Assembly (NCBI RefSeq): GCF_963855985.1
Contig: NC_087100.1
Span: 6,235,001-6,299,000, forward strand
Direction: 5' to 3'
Origin: Ostrinia nubilalis
Lineage: Eukaryota; Arthropoda; Insecta; Lepidoptera; Crambidae
DNA: 64,000 bases
Both the position numbers and the translations under genes were made by a program. How positions within the stretch are numbered: position 1 is the stretch's first letter; each line of letters begins with the position of its first letter. Shown one piece after another: positions 30,755 through 41,106 of this stretch. Below the pieces are notes generated by a model. It was not told the DNA's origin. It was given only the letters and a program-made list of their open reading frames with translations, and made no database searches.

Positions 30755-31977
30755 ATGTCTAAATTAGATGATATATTTGATAAAAAGAAAGATGAAGCAC
30801 CTATGTTGGATTTGTCTAAAACTGTGATAAACACTGCGGAGGAATATAGAGCCGTGTTAGACAAAGTGCCGGACTTCAAAACAAGACCCGAGAAGGTAGT
30901 ACATACATACGCCTTTAAATTAAAGCCTAATTAACACACATTAAACTATCTGTTAATTGTCATAATAGGTTCGAGCTGAAGACATTAAAATCAAAGATAA
31001 AGTTGATGATCAAAAAACAAAAACGCCAAAAAAAGAGATACGAGCCTACGAGAAACTAGGCACGCGTGGTTATGAAGAGAAGCAATTCACTTTCATGGAT
31101 CCAATACCGTCTGAAATGCGTGGACTGAAATTTGAAGAATTGTGTGCTGTCCAAATAGAATGGAGAATGCTAACTTCCATCAGGCCTAAATTAAAGCTTG
31201 ACGAAGAATATTTTAATAGGTAGGTACGAACATATTTCCCTGTACATGGTTTGTAAACTGGACTACGAATTTAATTAATTAATTGTAATTGTTTCAGATT
31301 AATCGAACTAGGCAAAGCTGAATTAAAAACAAGAGCAAGAGATAAAAGAGAACTAGCAAAAAACAATATGATAAGAAGAACCAAAAATCGTTCGGGCGTG
31401 ACGGAGACGAGGATCGTCACTTGTTCCGAATGTGGCGAAGAGTATTGCAACGGTACGCATTTACATGTTAATTTAGAGTAGGCGCACACCGTTGATTTTT
31501 CGTCGGCCGATAGTTTAGTCGGGCTGTTGATCAGTATGGGCATAATATGAGTGCGCACACTACGCCGATTCGATTTGGCCGATTCTTCATACAATTTAAA
31601 ATCGGGCACAACTATCGGCCAACTAAAAATCAACGGTGTGCGCCTACTCTTAACATTCGCGTATAACTATCATACACACTGATAAAGTTTAATGATAAAA
31701 CATAAAGGTAATATTAATTTACTCGGGTAGGCTCTTCCGTAATTTCTTAATTTCGAATCCAGGTAAAATGTGCGTGATCACCAACTACGACATGTTCGCG
31801 CGTCTCAAAGTGGAGGTGGAGGCGAAGTCGACGAAGCAAGCGGCGCCGGCGGCGGGCGGCAAGTCCCGCCGCGTCAAGAAGCGCGGGCGCCGCAAGCCGC
31901 GCAGCAAAAGCGCTGCGTCCGCTGCACGCAGCACTAGCCGCAACAAGTCGGGCGCCAAAAGCGACTCCGAACTGTAG
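30755..31977 (+). CDS. Unnamed 253-residue protein with four-cysteine motif
   Basis: The coding exons are 30755-30895, 30969-31219, 31298-31452 and 31763-31977, all in phase. The N-terminal half is acidic/basic and mixed. Cysteines at about residues 173, 176, 181 and 186 (TCSECGEEYCNG then KMC) form a C-x2-C-x4-C-x4-C cluster that could bind zinc. The final 45 residues are very rich in Lys, Arg, Ser and Ala, like a nucleic-acid-binding or nucleolar tail. I do not recognise the family. The last intron contains a Harbinger-like MITE. The gene starts 368 bp after the CCDC66-like stop, same strand, with its own start context. Confidence 0.75.
31476..31649. mobile_element. Harbinger-like MITE with TTA duplication
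   Basis: This 174-bp element in the last intron of the preceding gene has inverted ends of about 37 bp. The outer 25 bp are near perfect, starting GAGTAGGCGCACACCGTTGA and mirrored at 31630-31649. TTA lies on both sides (31473-31475 and 31650-31652). A 3-bp TTA duplication with this size fits PIF/Harbinger MITEs. Confidence 0.8.
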
Positions 31978-34900
31978 ACATGGGTACTTGACCACAGTCC
32001 ATTGACACACTTTTTACGAGCTGTCATTTGTGTTGCAATTCGAGTTAAGACGTTACATATTTGGAATTATTGGATAATTATTAAGACCTTGAGACCATAA
32101 ACTATAAACCAATAATATTATCTCTCAACTTCTCGAAAACATCATTCTAGCTCTGAAAATCCACATACTTTTCAAACATGACATTTTATTGCAAGTTACA
32201 ACTGGTTACAACCAACAAATACCTAAGTACTAAAATTAGCGAAAAAATAACACAGCTTGATTGCGCGTTTTGAGAGCTCATAAAAAGAATGTCAATCGAT
32301 TACATATAGTGCGTCAACTGCCCACTTTCAATAGGGATACTATGCATTTTTTTAACTAAAATCCTTTGCATTTTATAGTTACAGAGAGATTAACGGAAAC
32401 TAAAAGTTAAACATTTTGTGAGCATTAATTTAAAATTACCCAGTAAGTAACTACGCATCCACAATACAAACTGAGCAAACAATATCTAATTAATACTCTA
32501 GTAAAAAGAAACCACTTATAGTCCTACTAACCTATCTAGCAAATTATAAGACACGCGTTTTAATACATTCCATTCTTTATCTCACCTTGTTGTACTTACA
32601 TACGTTTTATTAATTAGATATTTACACAGCACGTAACATATAACAAAAGTAAAGAAAGGAGAATACGACGTACTAAAAATGCGTGTAGAATTTGGTTTGT
32701 TAAACTATTAAATCAAAATAAAATAATTTTAAATATGATCGCATTACAATAAGATAATTATCGTATGCAGAATTTTTGTATTCTAAAAATATTTATTTTT
32801 TATTAGACGCGAAACTTGTTTTTGTAAAGATTTTATTGAACATACTTTCTTGAGATATTTATTGGCACGAGCCACGAACGTAAAAGTTAGTACGATAAGT
32901 TAATTGCACCATTTTTTAAAATATAGCAGCAATTTAACCTTACAAAACGCACCTATTATAATTGCAGCAAGCAATGTTAATAAAATAAATGCTCATTATC
33001 GGTATCTTGCCAAATTTTCCATATACGAGTATGTAATGTCCTCACAGTATTGTAGAAACGGAGCGGTGATATTATTTTGCAAACTATGTATTTAAATAAT
33101 GGACCTATTTCTAGAAAAGACACATTCTAGGAATCATTTAAATAAATTTACAGTTTTGGAAATGTGTTCTAGAAAGTGTTTTTGTATTTTCACCATCAAT
33201 TCCAAATTTTTAAGTGACCCCTATGGTGACACAGTACAGGGATTTTGTATTCATAGGAGTCACTTAAAAAATAGGGATTGATGGTGAAAACGGGCATATG
33301 TCACACAATTAAAACCCAGCTAAATTGTAGATTGTAGTCAATCGATAGCCTCACAAATTGGCTTACTGAATGATCACCATCACGGCTATTTTACTATTAA
33401 TAACTACCTACCTAATGTAATTAAATATAAGAAAAAACAAAGCAATATTAACCTACATTAATGCGTGAAAGTTCGTAGAGCACAATAGCATAATTATAAT
33501 TATGTATAATATCCTCGAAACTATGAATTTATATTTTATAATGCGTAAATTAGGTGTACTAGAATGTAGATTTGTTATAGTACCTAAATACTTTTAATTT
33601 TAACCGCATATACATTGTGTGCCTTATTGTAAGTAGAATTAATCAAAGTGACCCCTTCACTTCTGACTGACGAGTGCGATCAGCAGCTTACATCACCAAT
33701 GCAATGCCTGCCCTAGTCATTACGTTTTGTATTAAAATCTTGTATACTGAATCTCAAGTTTTGTAAGAAGATTTGATAAAATTATACAATTAAATTATAT
33801 TTCAATGCATAATACCAATGTAGCTCTTTCATTTGCAAACTCAAACGCACGCACGCTCAATAAAAATCCGAACGTAAAACAAACGGCGCTGATAAGCGGG
33901 TAAGAAGTGGGAAGCTTACAGTTACAGTAAGATATTTTACAAAAATCAAATCCAAATATCAATTATCACTCTTTATTGATTTTAAAAAAATATTTATAAT
34001 ATACATTCATTATTTTAGAGCCTATAAAACAATAAAATTCTCAAGATACATGTCTCTATGCGTTGGCAATATCCCACCCGTGTGGCGCGGGCCAATCTAC
34101 TAATTCTAGTAACAATATGAAGCCAAAAATATTTTTACATTTAGTTAGTTAGTACCTATTTATTGATATACGAATTTAATTCACCTCTTAGCGTCACTAA
34201 AAGATAATCATTTAAAAATCTTTAGGCCCTAAGTACTGTTTCAAACTAAAATACAGGATACTGCAGGGAACGCAATAAAATAGTAAATAATAAATATTTA
34301 TATCTCTTAGAATTTAGCGATAACAACAAAACGTAACTATGAAATCCCTAGGGAATATTATGAATTTAAGGAAATGGAAATAATGAAACAACTCTCCCAC
34401 AGCAAAAATAACAAATATCACAAGATATTATTATGAATGGTTATAATAAATAAAAAAATGAATAGTTATTAGATAGTAATAACAAGAACTAAGATCTTAC
34501 ATAGAGATAGTGGAAGGAGGTTCTTTCGACACACATACCACTTAGCTGCATCCGTAGCTCTGCCATTTATGTACCGTGAAGGCATCTATAGGTCTGAGAT
34601 AGTTATTCAAATACAAACGTCTAGAACTCTCAAATATTATTATTGTTAGCGCAAGCTAAACAAAATTTGCTATAGAACTATGACGCATCATGAATGCCGC
34701 GGATCATGAGGTTTCGTGAAGTCAGCGATGTGTGTATGAAGCCCAAAAACTGTTACAACAACAGTTTTATGTACAACTTTGTATGGCTGATTTTATTAAT
34801 ACAAAAATAAAAATAACAGTTTTAATGAAATATTGCACAGCCGATGATTAAATATAATTTGAATTGGATCCTCTCTTTCAATTTTAAAAATCAAATTTGT

Positions 34901-36119
34901 TTAATGTAGAAGCTCTCAATCTTAACCTATCATTCATTACATAATAAATTAATTATACGCATTCAGAGACATTTCGAATTTTAGTTGGTTTTATACAGAA
35001 TGATGTCGGTACTATTCTAAACCTTTTATTACTTATTCTTAAAACTAGGTATACAAAATAGGAATCTGCAATAAAATATTAACGCTCTTGCTTGCATCTC
35101 AAATATCAATGTCGATAATTTGAAGAATATAGATTATACATACACATACTATCACCCCAGGAACCAAGATATGTTTGTGTGGAAAAAGAACTAAACAACT
35201 GTGTCTGGACGGAGGGAGTCCATATCACTAATCCAGTGAGAAGTAATTGCAATCATTTGCTACAACACAGCAAGGATATAGTATGAACCTGTGTACAAAC
35301 CATTACTTTTTTTAATAAAAATAAGGGTAGTAATGATGACACTCCATAAATATTGGTCCAATTTCAGGTCACATCACATTTTTTGTCATGGGTCAATAAG
35401 TTTATTCCAAAAACAAATCTATTCTTCAGTTTTGTACATGTAAAAATGAGCAAACCAATAGTAATAATAGAATATCATAGATGGAATATGTTGAATGAGA
35501 TAAAGGAGAAAGGAAATGCACACTTATGGAATGGAAGGAGACTTACTACTATAAGCACCAGAAGATCATGATTAATAATATGGGTTAAGTTCTAACTAGG
35601 AGCAAAATGTCTACAAGGTACAGATATACATAAAATAAAACTTAACTATTATTAATTCCATGAATATTGCTCCTCTATTCATATAATAACAAAGTTTACC
35701 ACTTAAAACATATTGCAGATTCCCAAAAGGTCACTAATCGTTCTTCGAACACATTACAAAATTATGACTCATATAATGCATACTAAAAACAAAACTTATT
35801 ATGCTTTAATGTAAACAATTAAATTATAAAGAAAAAAAACACGTCAACATTAGCTAGATACAAAATAAAATATGAAACTAAAAAACATGGACGTAAATTG
35901 ACTGAATGTGTAAGAACAGTAAGGAAATAACATAGATATGCACACCCTGTAAAATTACAACCCTGAAATTAAATTAATAATTGTCAATTTAATCTTTAAA
36001 TAAGTTTTGTCACAATATTTTGTTTAATTTTTATGTGGTAATTTTATCAGCGGTGTGATTGGCATTGAGCTAGAACAGGGCATAGTGCCCGAGTAAACCC
36101 TGTTTCCACCACTCACCCC
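31978..36119. other. AT-rich intergenic region
   Basis: No coding region is supported over 4.1 kb. The left part is probably 3'UTR of the four-cysteine gene. The right part, from about 34 kb, may be a long 3'UTR of the minus-strand gene at 36.1 kb, since it is continuous with it and has TTTATT words in the right orientation. One small foldback is listed separately. Confidence 0.5.
33187..33290. repeat. Small foldback MITE
   Basis: A 104-bp hairpin with arms TTTTCACCATCAAT (33187-33200) and complement (33277-33290), continuing inward through AAGTGAC/GTCACTT and CCTATG/CATAGG with small gaps. No coding capacity. Confidence 0.65.
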
Positions 36120-38421
36120 TCACTGGTCCTTGCGTGCCTTTTTCTTGCTCTTTTTGGATGTCTTAGAAGCATCGATCCAAGTGTCTGTAAAAGGATGAAT
36201 AAGTGTGAGTAAAAATATATTATACAAGTTGCAAGTTAAGGTTCAACACAACTAAGTATTTATTTACCTCCAAGCTCATCAAACACGGGCACATTTTGCT
36301 TGTCTTCTTGTTTGTCCGATGATTCAGTGTTGTCAGGCTCAGGTTTTGGTGCATTCTTTGCAATGGCAGCATTCTGTAACAAAAAAAAACAATTCATTTT
36401 AGTATTTATGATGACAATCAATAAATGGTTTACATTCATCATATTTTAGTGCTTATTGGCACATTAATGAATTTGTAAGCTTATACCAGGCCTGTTCATC
36501 TCCGCGAGTTTACATCGAAAACAAAACACGCACGATGGCCCACCTACAGGATACTATTCGACAAGGCCTCACATACGAGCGAACATTGACTCACGCACGC
36601 GTATTCTTGTGTATGATGGAAGAAAATAAAGAAAATGGTGTACTAAATACTTACTGTGCAGTATTTAACTGCCTAAATAATAATAAAAACACAGAATGTA
36701 CTTTTTTAAGTTGCCTCAAGACACTGAGAGGTAAATAAGTAGTTAATATTATTCATGATAAGTCATGCTAAATCATGTATTTCCTCCGCCATTTTCCGCA
36801 GTTTGGCACCTCACGTCACATAATTTTACCGAAGTCAGCCCTATAGCTTCGGCGCAGTGCCGATCACTGACGTTTGTCAACAAAATGGTGCTTGACTCTT
36901 GAGACAGGCTAAATTACACCTTATTGTTAATGACATTGAGCATACATTTTTTTAAATACCTTCGCGAAGTAAAACTTCTGTACGTAGTACTTATTATTAT
37001 TCTGTGCTTATACTTAGTATCATCTACATTTGAAAACATCTGATCACAGAGTTTTATTTACCTCAGTGGCCTTCTTCTTAATCTGCTTCTCCTTGTTTTC
37101 CTTCTTCTTGTTGCTCCTCAGATCCTTGACATCTTGAATTTCCTCAACTTCAGGTTCATTTTCATCATCTCCACCACCAAGAGCGGCCTGCTCACGGCGT
37201 TCAGCCTGAGAATTATAGTAGTTTGAGTAAAATATTACAACGAACACATCACAGGATATAATAAAACAAAATAAGATTTTAGATGTAACATTCATTGACA
37301 ATTTTAAAAGTTAAATCATTCACATAACAGTTCCAGTAGAGCTTTTATAAAAATAGTTAAAAATCTGCATACCTCCTTCAAGACGCGTTGGAATTCTTCC
37401 ACTTGGGCTTGCAGAGCACGGGCAGCATCTTCGTCCACCTCAGGGCCAACAGCACTGATGACTTTGATGGTCTCTTCTGCGGGCTCCTCGGAGGAGCGCG
37501 CTGCTTCCACGTCAGCATCCTTCACGACCTTCTTGTTCTTCTTGGTCGGGCTCTCCTTCAAAATCAAAAATCAAAATCAAAAATATTTATTCAGTTTAGA
37601 CCACAAGTGGCACTTATGAACGTCAATAGAAAATAATAAAAAAAGAAAAGGTAGCCCTTATGGGGCACTTTACATGATTGTCCTTCTTCTTCTCCTTCTC
37701 CTCGGGGCTCTTCACCTTCTTCTTCTCCTTCTTCGGCACCTCCTCCCACACCCCCTCATCAAAGTCCGCCGGCTTCTCAAGCTCTACAGGTTGCTTCCTC
37801 CCTTTGCCTTTCTTAGCTTCGTCCTTGGACTCCTTCTTCACAGGTTTAGGCTCCTGCCTCTCCTTGGGCTTAGGTTTCTCCGCTTCTTTCACTTTCTCCT
37901 TGGTGGGAGATTTCTTAGTGCTCTCAGACTTGGTCTTCACATCCTCATTCGAAGAACGGTTGGGAGAAGACTTCTGTAATCATTAGAAGTTATACAAGAA
38001 ATGTTAACTTGTGTTATATTGAAATAAAAGTATGAAAAATAAATGCCAGAATGTTAAATTAATGAAAGAACTTTATAACCAGGTTCTGTTATGATTGTCA
38101 CCTGCTCGCTGCACACTACGACTCCCGGCAGCTACGAGCATATGCTTGCTAACAGGTTAAAAATAAAATGAGCACAACGACCACTATGTCGGGCGCGAAT
38201 ACTATGTTGTTTTCACTGACCTTGTCCTTGGTTTTTCTCTTCTTGTTTGATGATTTCCTATCGTCTACAACTAGGGGCAGCTTATCAAACTGTGGCTGTT
38301 CCGCGGAGTGGAATCCGAAGACAAATACTAGAGCTGCGCATACTAAAACAACAGCTACAGCCGCAACGGGGAAAAGAAACTGGGTATTAGACACTTGCGT
38401 CAACAGTTCCATCTTAGACAA
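36120..38421 (-). CDS. Lysine-rich single-pass membrane protein
   Basis: The coding exons on the minus strand are 38221-38421, 37674-37973, 37373-37555, 37062-37205, 36268-36373 and 36120-36184. They total 999 nt, 332 residues, all in phase. Residues about 17-37 are one hydrophobic segment near the N-terminus; the rest is highly charged, Lys/Glu-rich, with short Trp-containing motifs (GVWEEVP and DTWIDAS). This layout resembles metadherin/LYRIC, triadin or p180-type ER proteins, but I cannot name the orthologue. An endoplasmic reticulum or nuclear-envelope location is inferred from the N-terminal anchor. Intron 2 looks transposon-derived and intron 4 holds a THAP-element copy. It is divergent from the C7orf50-like gene, 481 bp away. 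Confidence 0.8.
36487..37006 (+). mobile_element. THAP-encoding P-like element, copy C
   Basis: 520 bp in intron 4 of the lysine-rich gene, antisense to it, with perfect 7-bp duplication CTTATAC (36480-36486 and 37007-37013). It keeps an open 67-codon frame (36535-36738) whose end, in a nearby frame, spells the start of a THAP zinc finger before a donor-like GTAAAT. Confidence 0.75.
37556..37673 (-). mobile_element. Transposon tail forming an entire 118-bp intron
   Basis: Read in gene orientation, the intron is almost wholly a lepidopteran LINE/SINE 3'-end sequence (GTAAAGTGCCCCATAAGGGC onward) ending in a TTTTTGATTTTGATT-type tail. The element supplies the donor GTAAAG and the acceptor TTTTGAAG. 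The hexamer GAAGGA lies at both edges, as expected for a target duplication. See findings. Confidence 0.6.
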
Positions 38422-38902
38422 CTATTAATATATACTCTAAAATTAATAGTTCACATATGAAGGTGCCGATAAGGTTTGATAATGTTCAACAAATTTAATT
38501 CCCCAATGATAGAAGCAGACACGGAGACATGATGACGCGGCTGTGACGTGCCAAAAAATTGCGATTAGTTGGGGGCTGTGTGACCATTTTACGACAAAAT
38601 AATGTTATGATTATTAAATTTAATTCATTACACTTAATTATCATTTTAGCATTAATTATTCCATTTTAAAAATATAGAACATTTCAATAATATTTTTTGG
38701 TCCCCGTGAAAAATCTGAGAAAACCGGTACAAAAAATATCAGCCGTGCAGACGTACCGGTTATGAATGAATGAGATTGAGCCTCATTTTGGTTGCGTCAC
38801 AGATCTGTGGGTTGCGTCCACCAAATTAAAAACAACAAAGTCAAAAATTTGACATCACATGTGAGATAACCTCAAATTTAATTATTTATTTATGAGTAAA
38901 TC
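38422..38902. promoter_or_regulatory. Bidirectional promoter region
   Basis: 481 bp separate the start codons of the divergent lysine-rich membrane protein gene (-) and the C7orf50-like gene (+). A shared promoter is inferred from this arrangement. No TATA box stands out. Confidence 0.45.
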
Positions 38903-39625
38903 ATGGGGGGTAATAACAAGAAAAAGATAAAAGGCAATAAAAAACGTAAAATGAAAAAAGGAAAACCACATAATCAGTTGCACGGATCAGCAGGTGATGA
39001 CAACGAAGTTTTGGATGAATCTAATACAGTACCACCAAGTGATGATCAAGCTGAGTTTGACCTGAAACCCCAAAAACGGCAACATTCAGATGATGACTCG
39101 GAGTGTGAAAATGAACCCAAGAGAAAAAAGAAGAAGAAGAAGCAAATTCAACAGAATGATAATTCAACTGACAAGAAGAATAAGAAGTCTATTCGTCAGA
39201 TGAAAAAAGAGAAGCATGCTCAGCGACAAGCTGAAATGGAAGCTGCGTCCAAAGATCAGCTGAAGTCCCAGTGCTTAATTTACCTCTCACAATGGAAACA
39301 CAATAGATCCAACTGGAAATTTATGAAGGCAAAACAAGTATGGCTTTACAAAAATAAATTTTCACAAAAGCTTATTCCAAATGAATCATGGCCTTTACTA
39401 ATGGAATACTTTGAATCTGCCAAAGGAAATATAAGGAACATGTTATTAGATGATTCTAATAAAATCATTAAACAAATGGATGATTGGACAGAAGCACAGA
39501 ATGACGAGAATGCTGATGAAAAAGAAAGTGAGACAGAAGAAACAGAAGATTCAAATAAACCTATCAAGCCAGATGATACAATTTATAAAAGAGCTAGGGA
39601 TTTAATACAATGTCTACAAGAATAA
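38903..39625 (+). CDS. C7orf50 homologue, WKF-domain protein
   Basis: Single-exon frame of 240 residues. The N-terminal half is very lysine-rich with acidic patches and KRKKKKKK-type nuclear/nucleolar localisation signals. Residues about 125-185 form the WKF (DUF2373) region, with CLIYLSQWKHNRSNWKFMK and QVWLYKNKF typical of C7orf50. The C-terminus is acidic. A nucleolar, ribosome-biogenesis-related role is expected from the family but its biochemistry is not settled. The ATG at 38903 is the first in frame. The stop lies 90 bp from the convergent thioredoxin stop, so 3'UTRs probably overlap. Confidence 0.88.
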   Translation: MGGNNKKKIKGNKKRKMKKGKPHNQLHGSAGDDNEVLDESNTVPPSDDQAEFDLKPQKRQHSDDDSECENEPKRKKKKKKQIQQNDNSTDKKNKKSIRQMKKEKHAQRQAEMEAASKDQLKSQCLIYLSQWKHNRSNWKFMKAKQVWLYKNKFSQKLIPNESWPLLMEYFESAKGNIRNMLLDDSNKIIKQMDDWTEAQNDENADEKESETEETEDSNKPIKPDDTIYKRARDLIQCLQE

Positions 39626-39715
39626 GGCATTTGTTTTATTTCAATTTATTATGTTCAACTAATTTGGTAACAACAATAATTTAAGAAGTAGGTACATGTG
39701 CACTGTTGATGAATC

Positions 39716-40488
39716 TTAAGCTTTGACTTCTGCCTTAGATTCCTCGGAAGTGAATTGTTCAATCCATTTGCGCAGTTTGTCAGTGTCTTGCAGACCCACC
39801 AGGCGTTGCTGCACTTTCCCATCTTTGATGGCGACTAATACAGGGACAGAACTGACTTCATAATCTAATGCCAAGTCTGTCTGCTCATCAATGTCCACTT
39901 TAGCCAGGATTACTTTTCCTTTGCTTTCTGAGATGATGGATTCCAGACGAGGAGTCAGCAGCCTACATGGATTGCACCACCTGAAATAAGACATTTAAGA
40001 AAACAAGATTATTGCCTGAGGGTCTATCTTATCATAGTAATTTATTATTGACAGTAAAAAGTATTAGGATCAGTGATAAAAATGATGTAACAACAAGATA
40101 AATAGAATAACCTCTGTACCCAATTTGAATACAGAGACAATTAATTATGCCCAATTAAAAACAATTTCAAAGGTTGATTTAATGAAATAATTGATTTGAA
40201 AGTAGCTAAGGGACAAAAATAATATAATAATTTGACAAATAATTTTTAACATTTCAAGTGTATTTTTTATACTTAAAACAGCTAGCGATATAATACTCAC
40301 GTAGCGAAAAAATCTACAACTACTGGAACTTTGCTATTGATGACTTTAGCCTTAAAATCATCAGTGCTTTGAATTTTCACAATGTCGCATTTTGCAGAAG
40401 TCATTGAAAAGTTTCTAAGAATTTGTGCATTCTTTCCTGCAGCGAAGGAGCTACGAACCACCAAATTCGTGATATTTTTTACGAGCAT
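39716..40488 (-). CDS. Trx2: Mitochondrial thioredoxin (TXN2-like)
   Basis: Two coding exons, 40301-40488 and 39716-39980, give 150 residues. The first about 35 residues are basic and hydrophobic with no acidic residue (MLVKNITNLVVRSSFAAGKN), a mitochondrial targeting pattern. The thioredoxin fold follows, with the active site at the exon junction reading TWCNPCR, the VDID motif and the cis-proline VPV. It reduces protein disulfides in the matrix with thioredoxin reductase. The active site is CNPC rather than the usual CGPC, a substitution expected to alter redox potential. I could not judge from the sequence alone whether this is common to the order. Confidence 0.93.
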
Positions 40489-41064
40489 TGTGAAAACAGC
40501 GTACGAAATTTAAAAATTACTTTAATTTTCTAGTAATTTCAAGTCTTAGATTCTTGCGAATTTGCGACTTGATTCACTTGATTCTTCTGCGGTCGTTCTG
40601 TCAAAAAATCAACTGTCTGTCAAAGTGACTATTTTTTTAAATATAATCCAAATAAGTATAGTGTTGCATAACTTGCATGCATAGTATCGTATCGGTATCG
40701 TATTTGCTTTTAATTAGTAATGGCGCGTATGGTCTGAACCTACGACCTTCTCCAAAGTTATGCTTATTAACAAGTGCGAAACGAATATAGGAATGTTTGT
40801 GAGTCTCTATTACCTAGCTTCGTTGACTTAGTCCCGTAGGAACTTGGCGGCAAGAAGTCAAAAAGTAAAAACTAGCCAACCTTAGTCCTTACTCAAGTCA
40901 TTCGTGAAAACCTTTTTGCCAGTTTTTAGGTTCATTCATAAACCAAATGTATCACCACAATTTTTTGTACGATTTCATTACGATTAAAAGACCACACTGA
41001 TTTGTTCCTCAAAAATTCACGGGCCATAATATCACAGTTTTAGTCTTGTCTATGAATTCTTTCT
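40489..41064. other. Thioredoxin upstream region
   Basis: 576 bp upstream of the thioredoxin start with no gene. Before the LINE insertion this would have been part of the short spacer between thioredoxin (-) and eIF3L (+), which are divergent. No specific motif is assigned. Confidence 0.5.
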
Positions 41065-41074
41065 CTTTCTATCT

Positions 41075-41078
<4 letters not shown>

Positions 41079-41106
<28 letters not shown>

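Noticed and set aside
37674..37986. Plus-strand Leu/Ser/Phe-rich frames
   Set aside because: Antisense shadows of the lysine/glutamate-rich exon of the minus-strand gene; the composition is simply the reverse complement of AAG/GAG codons.
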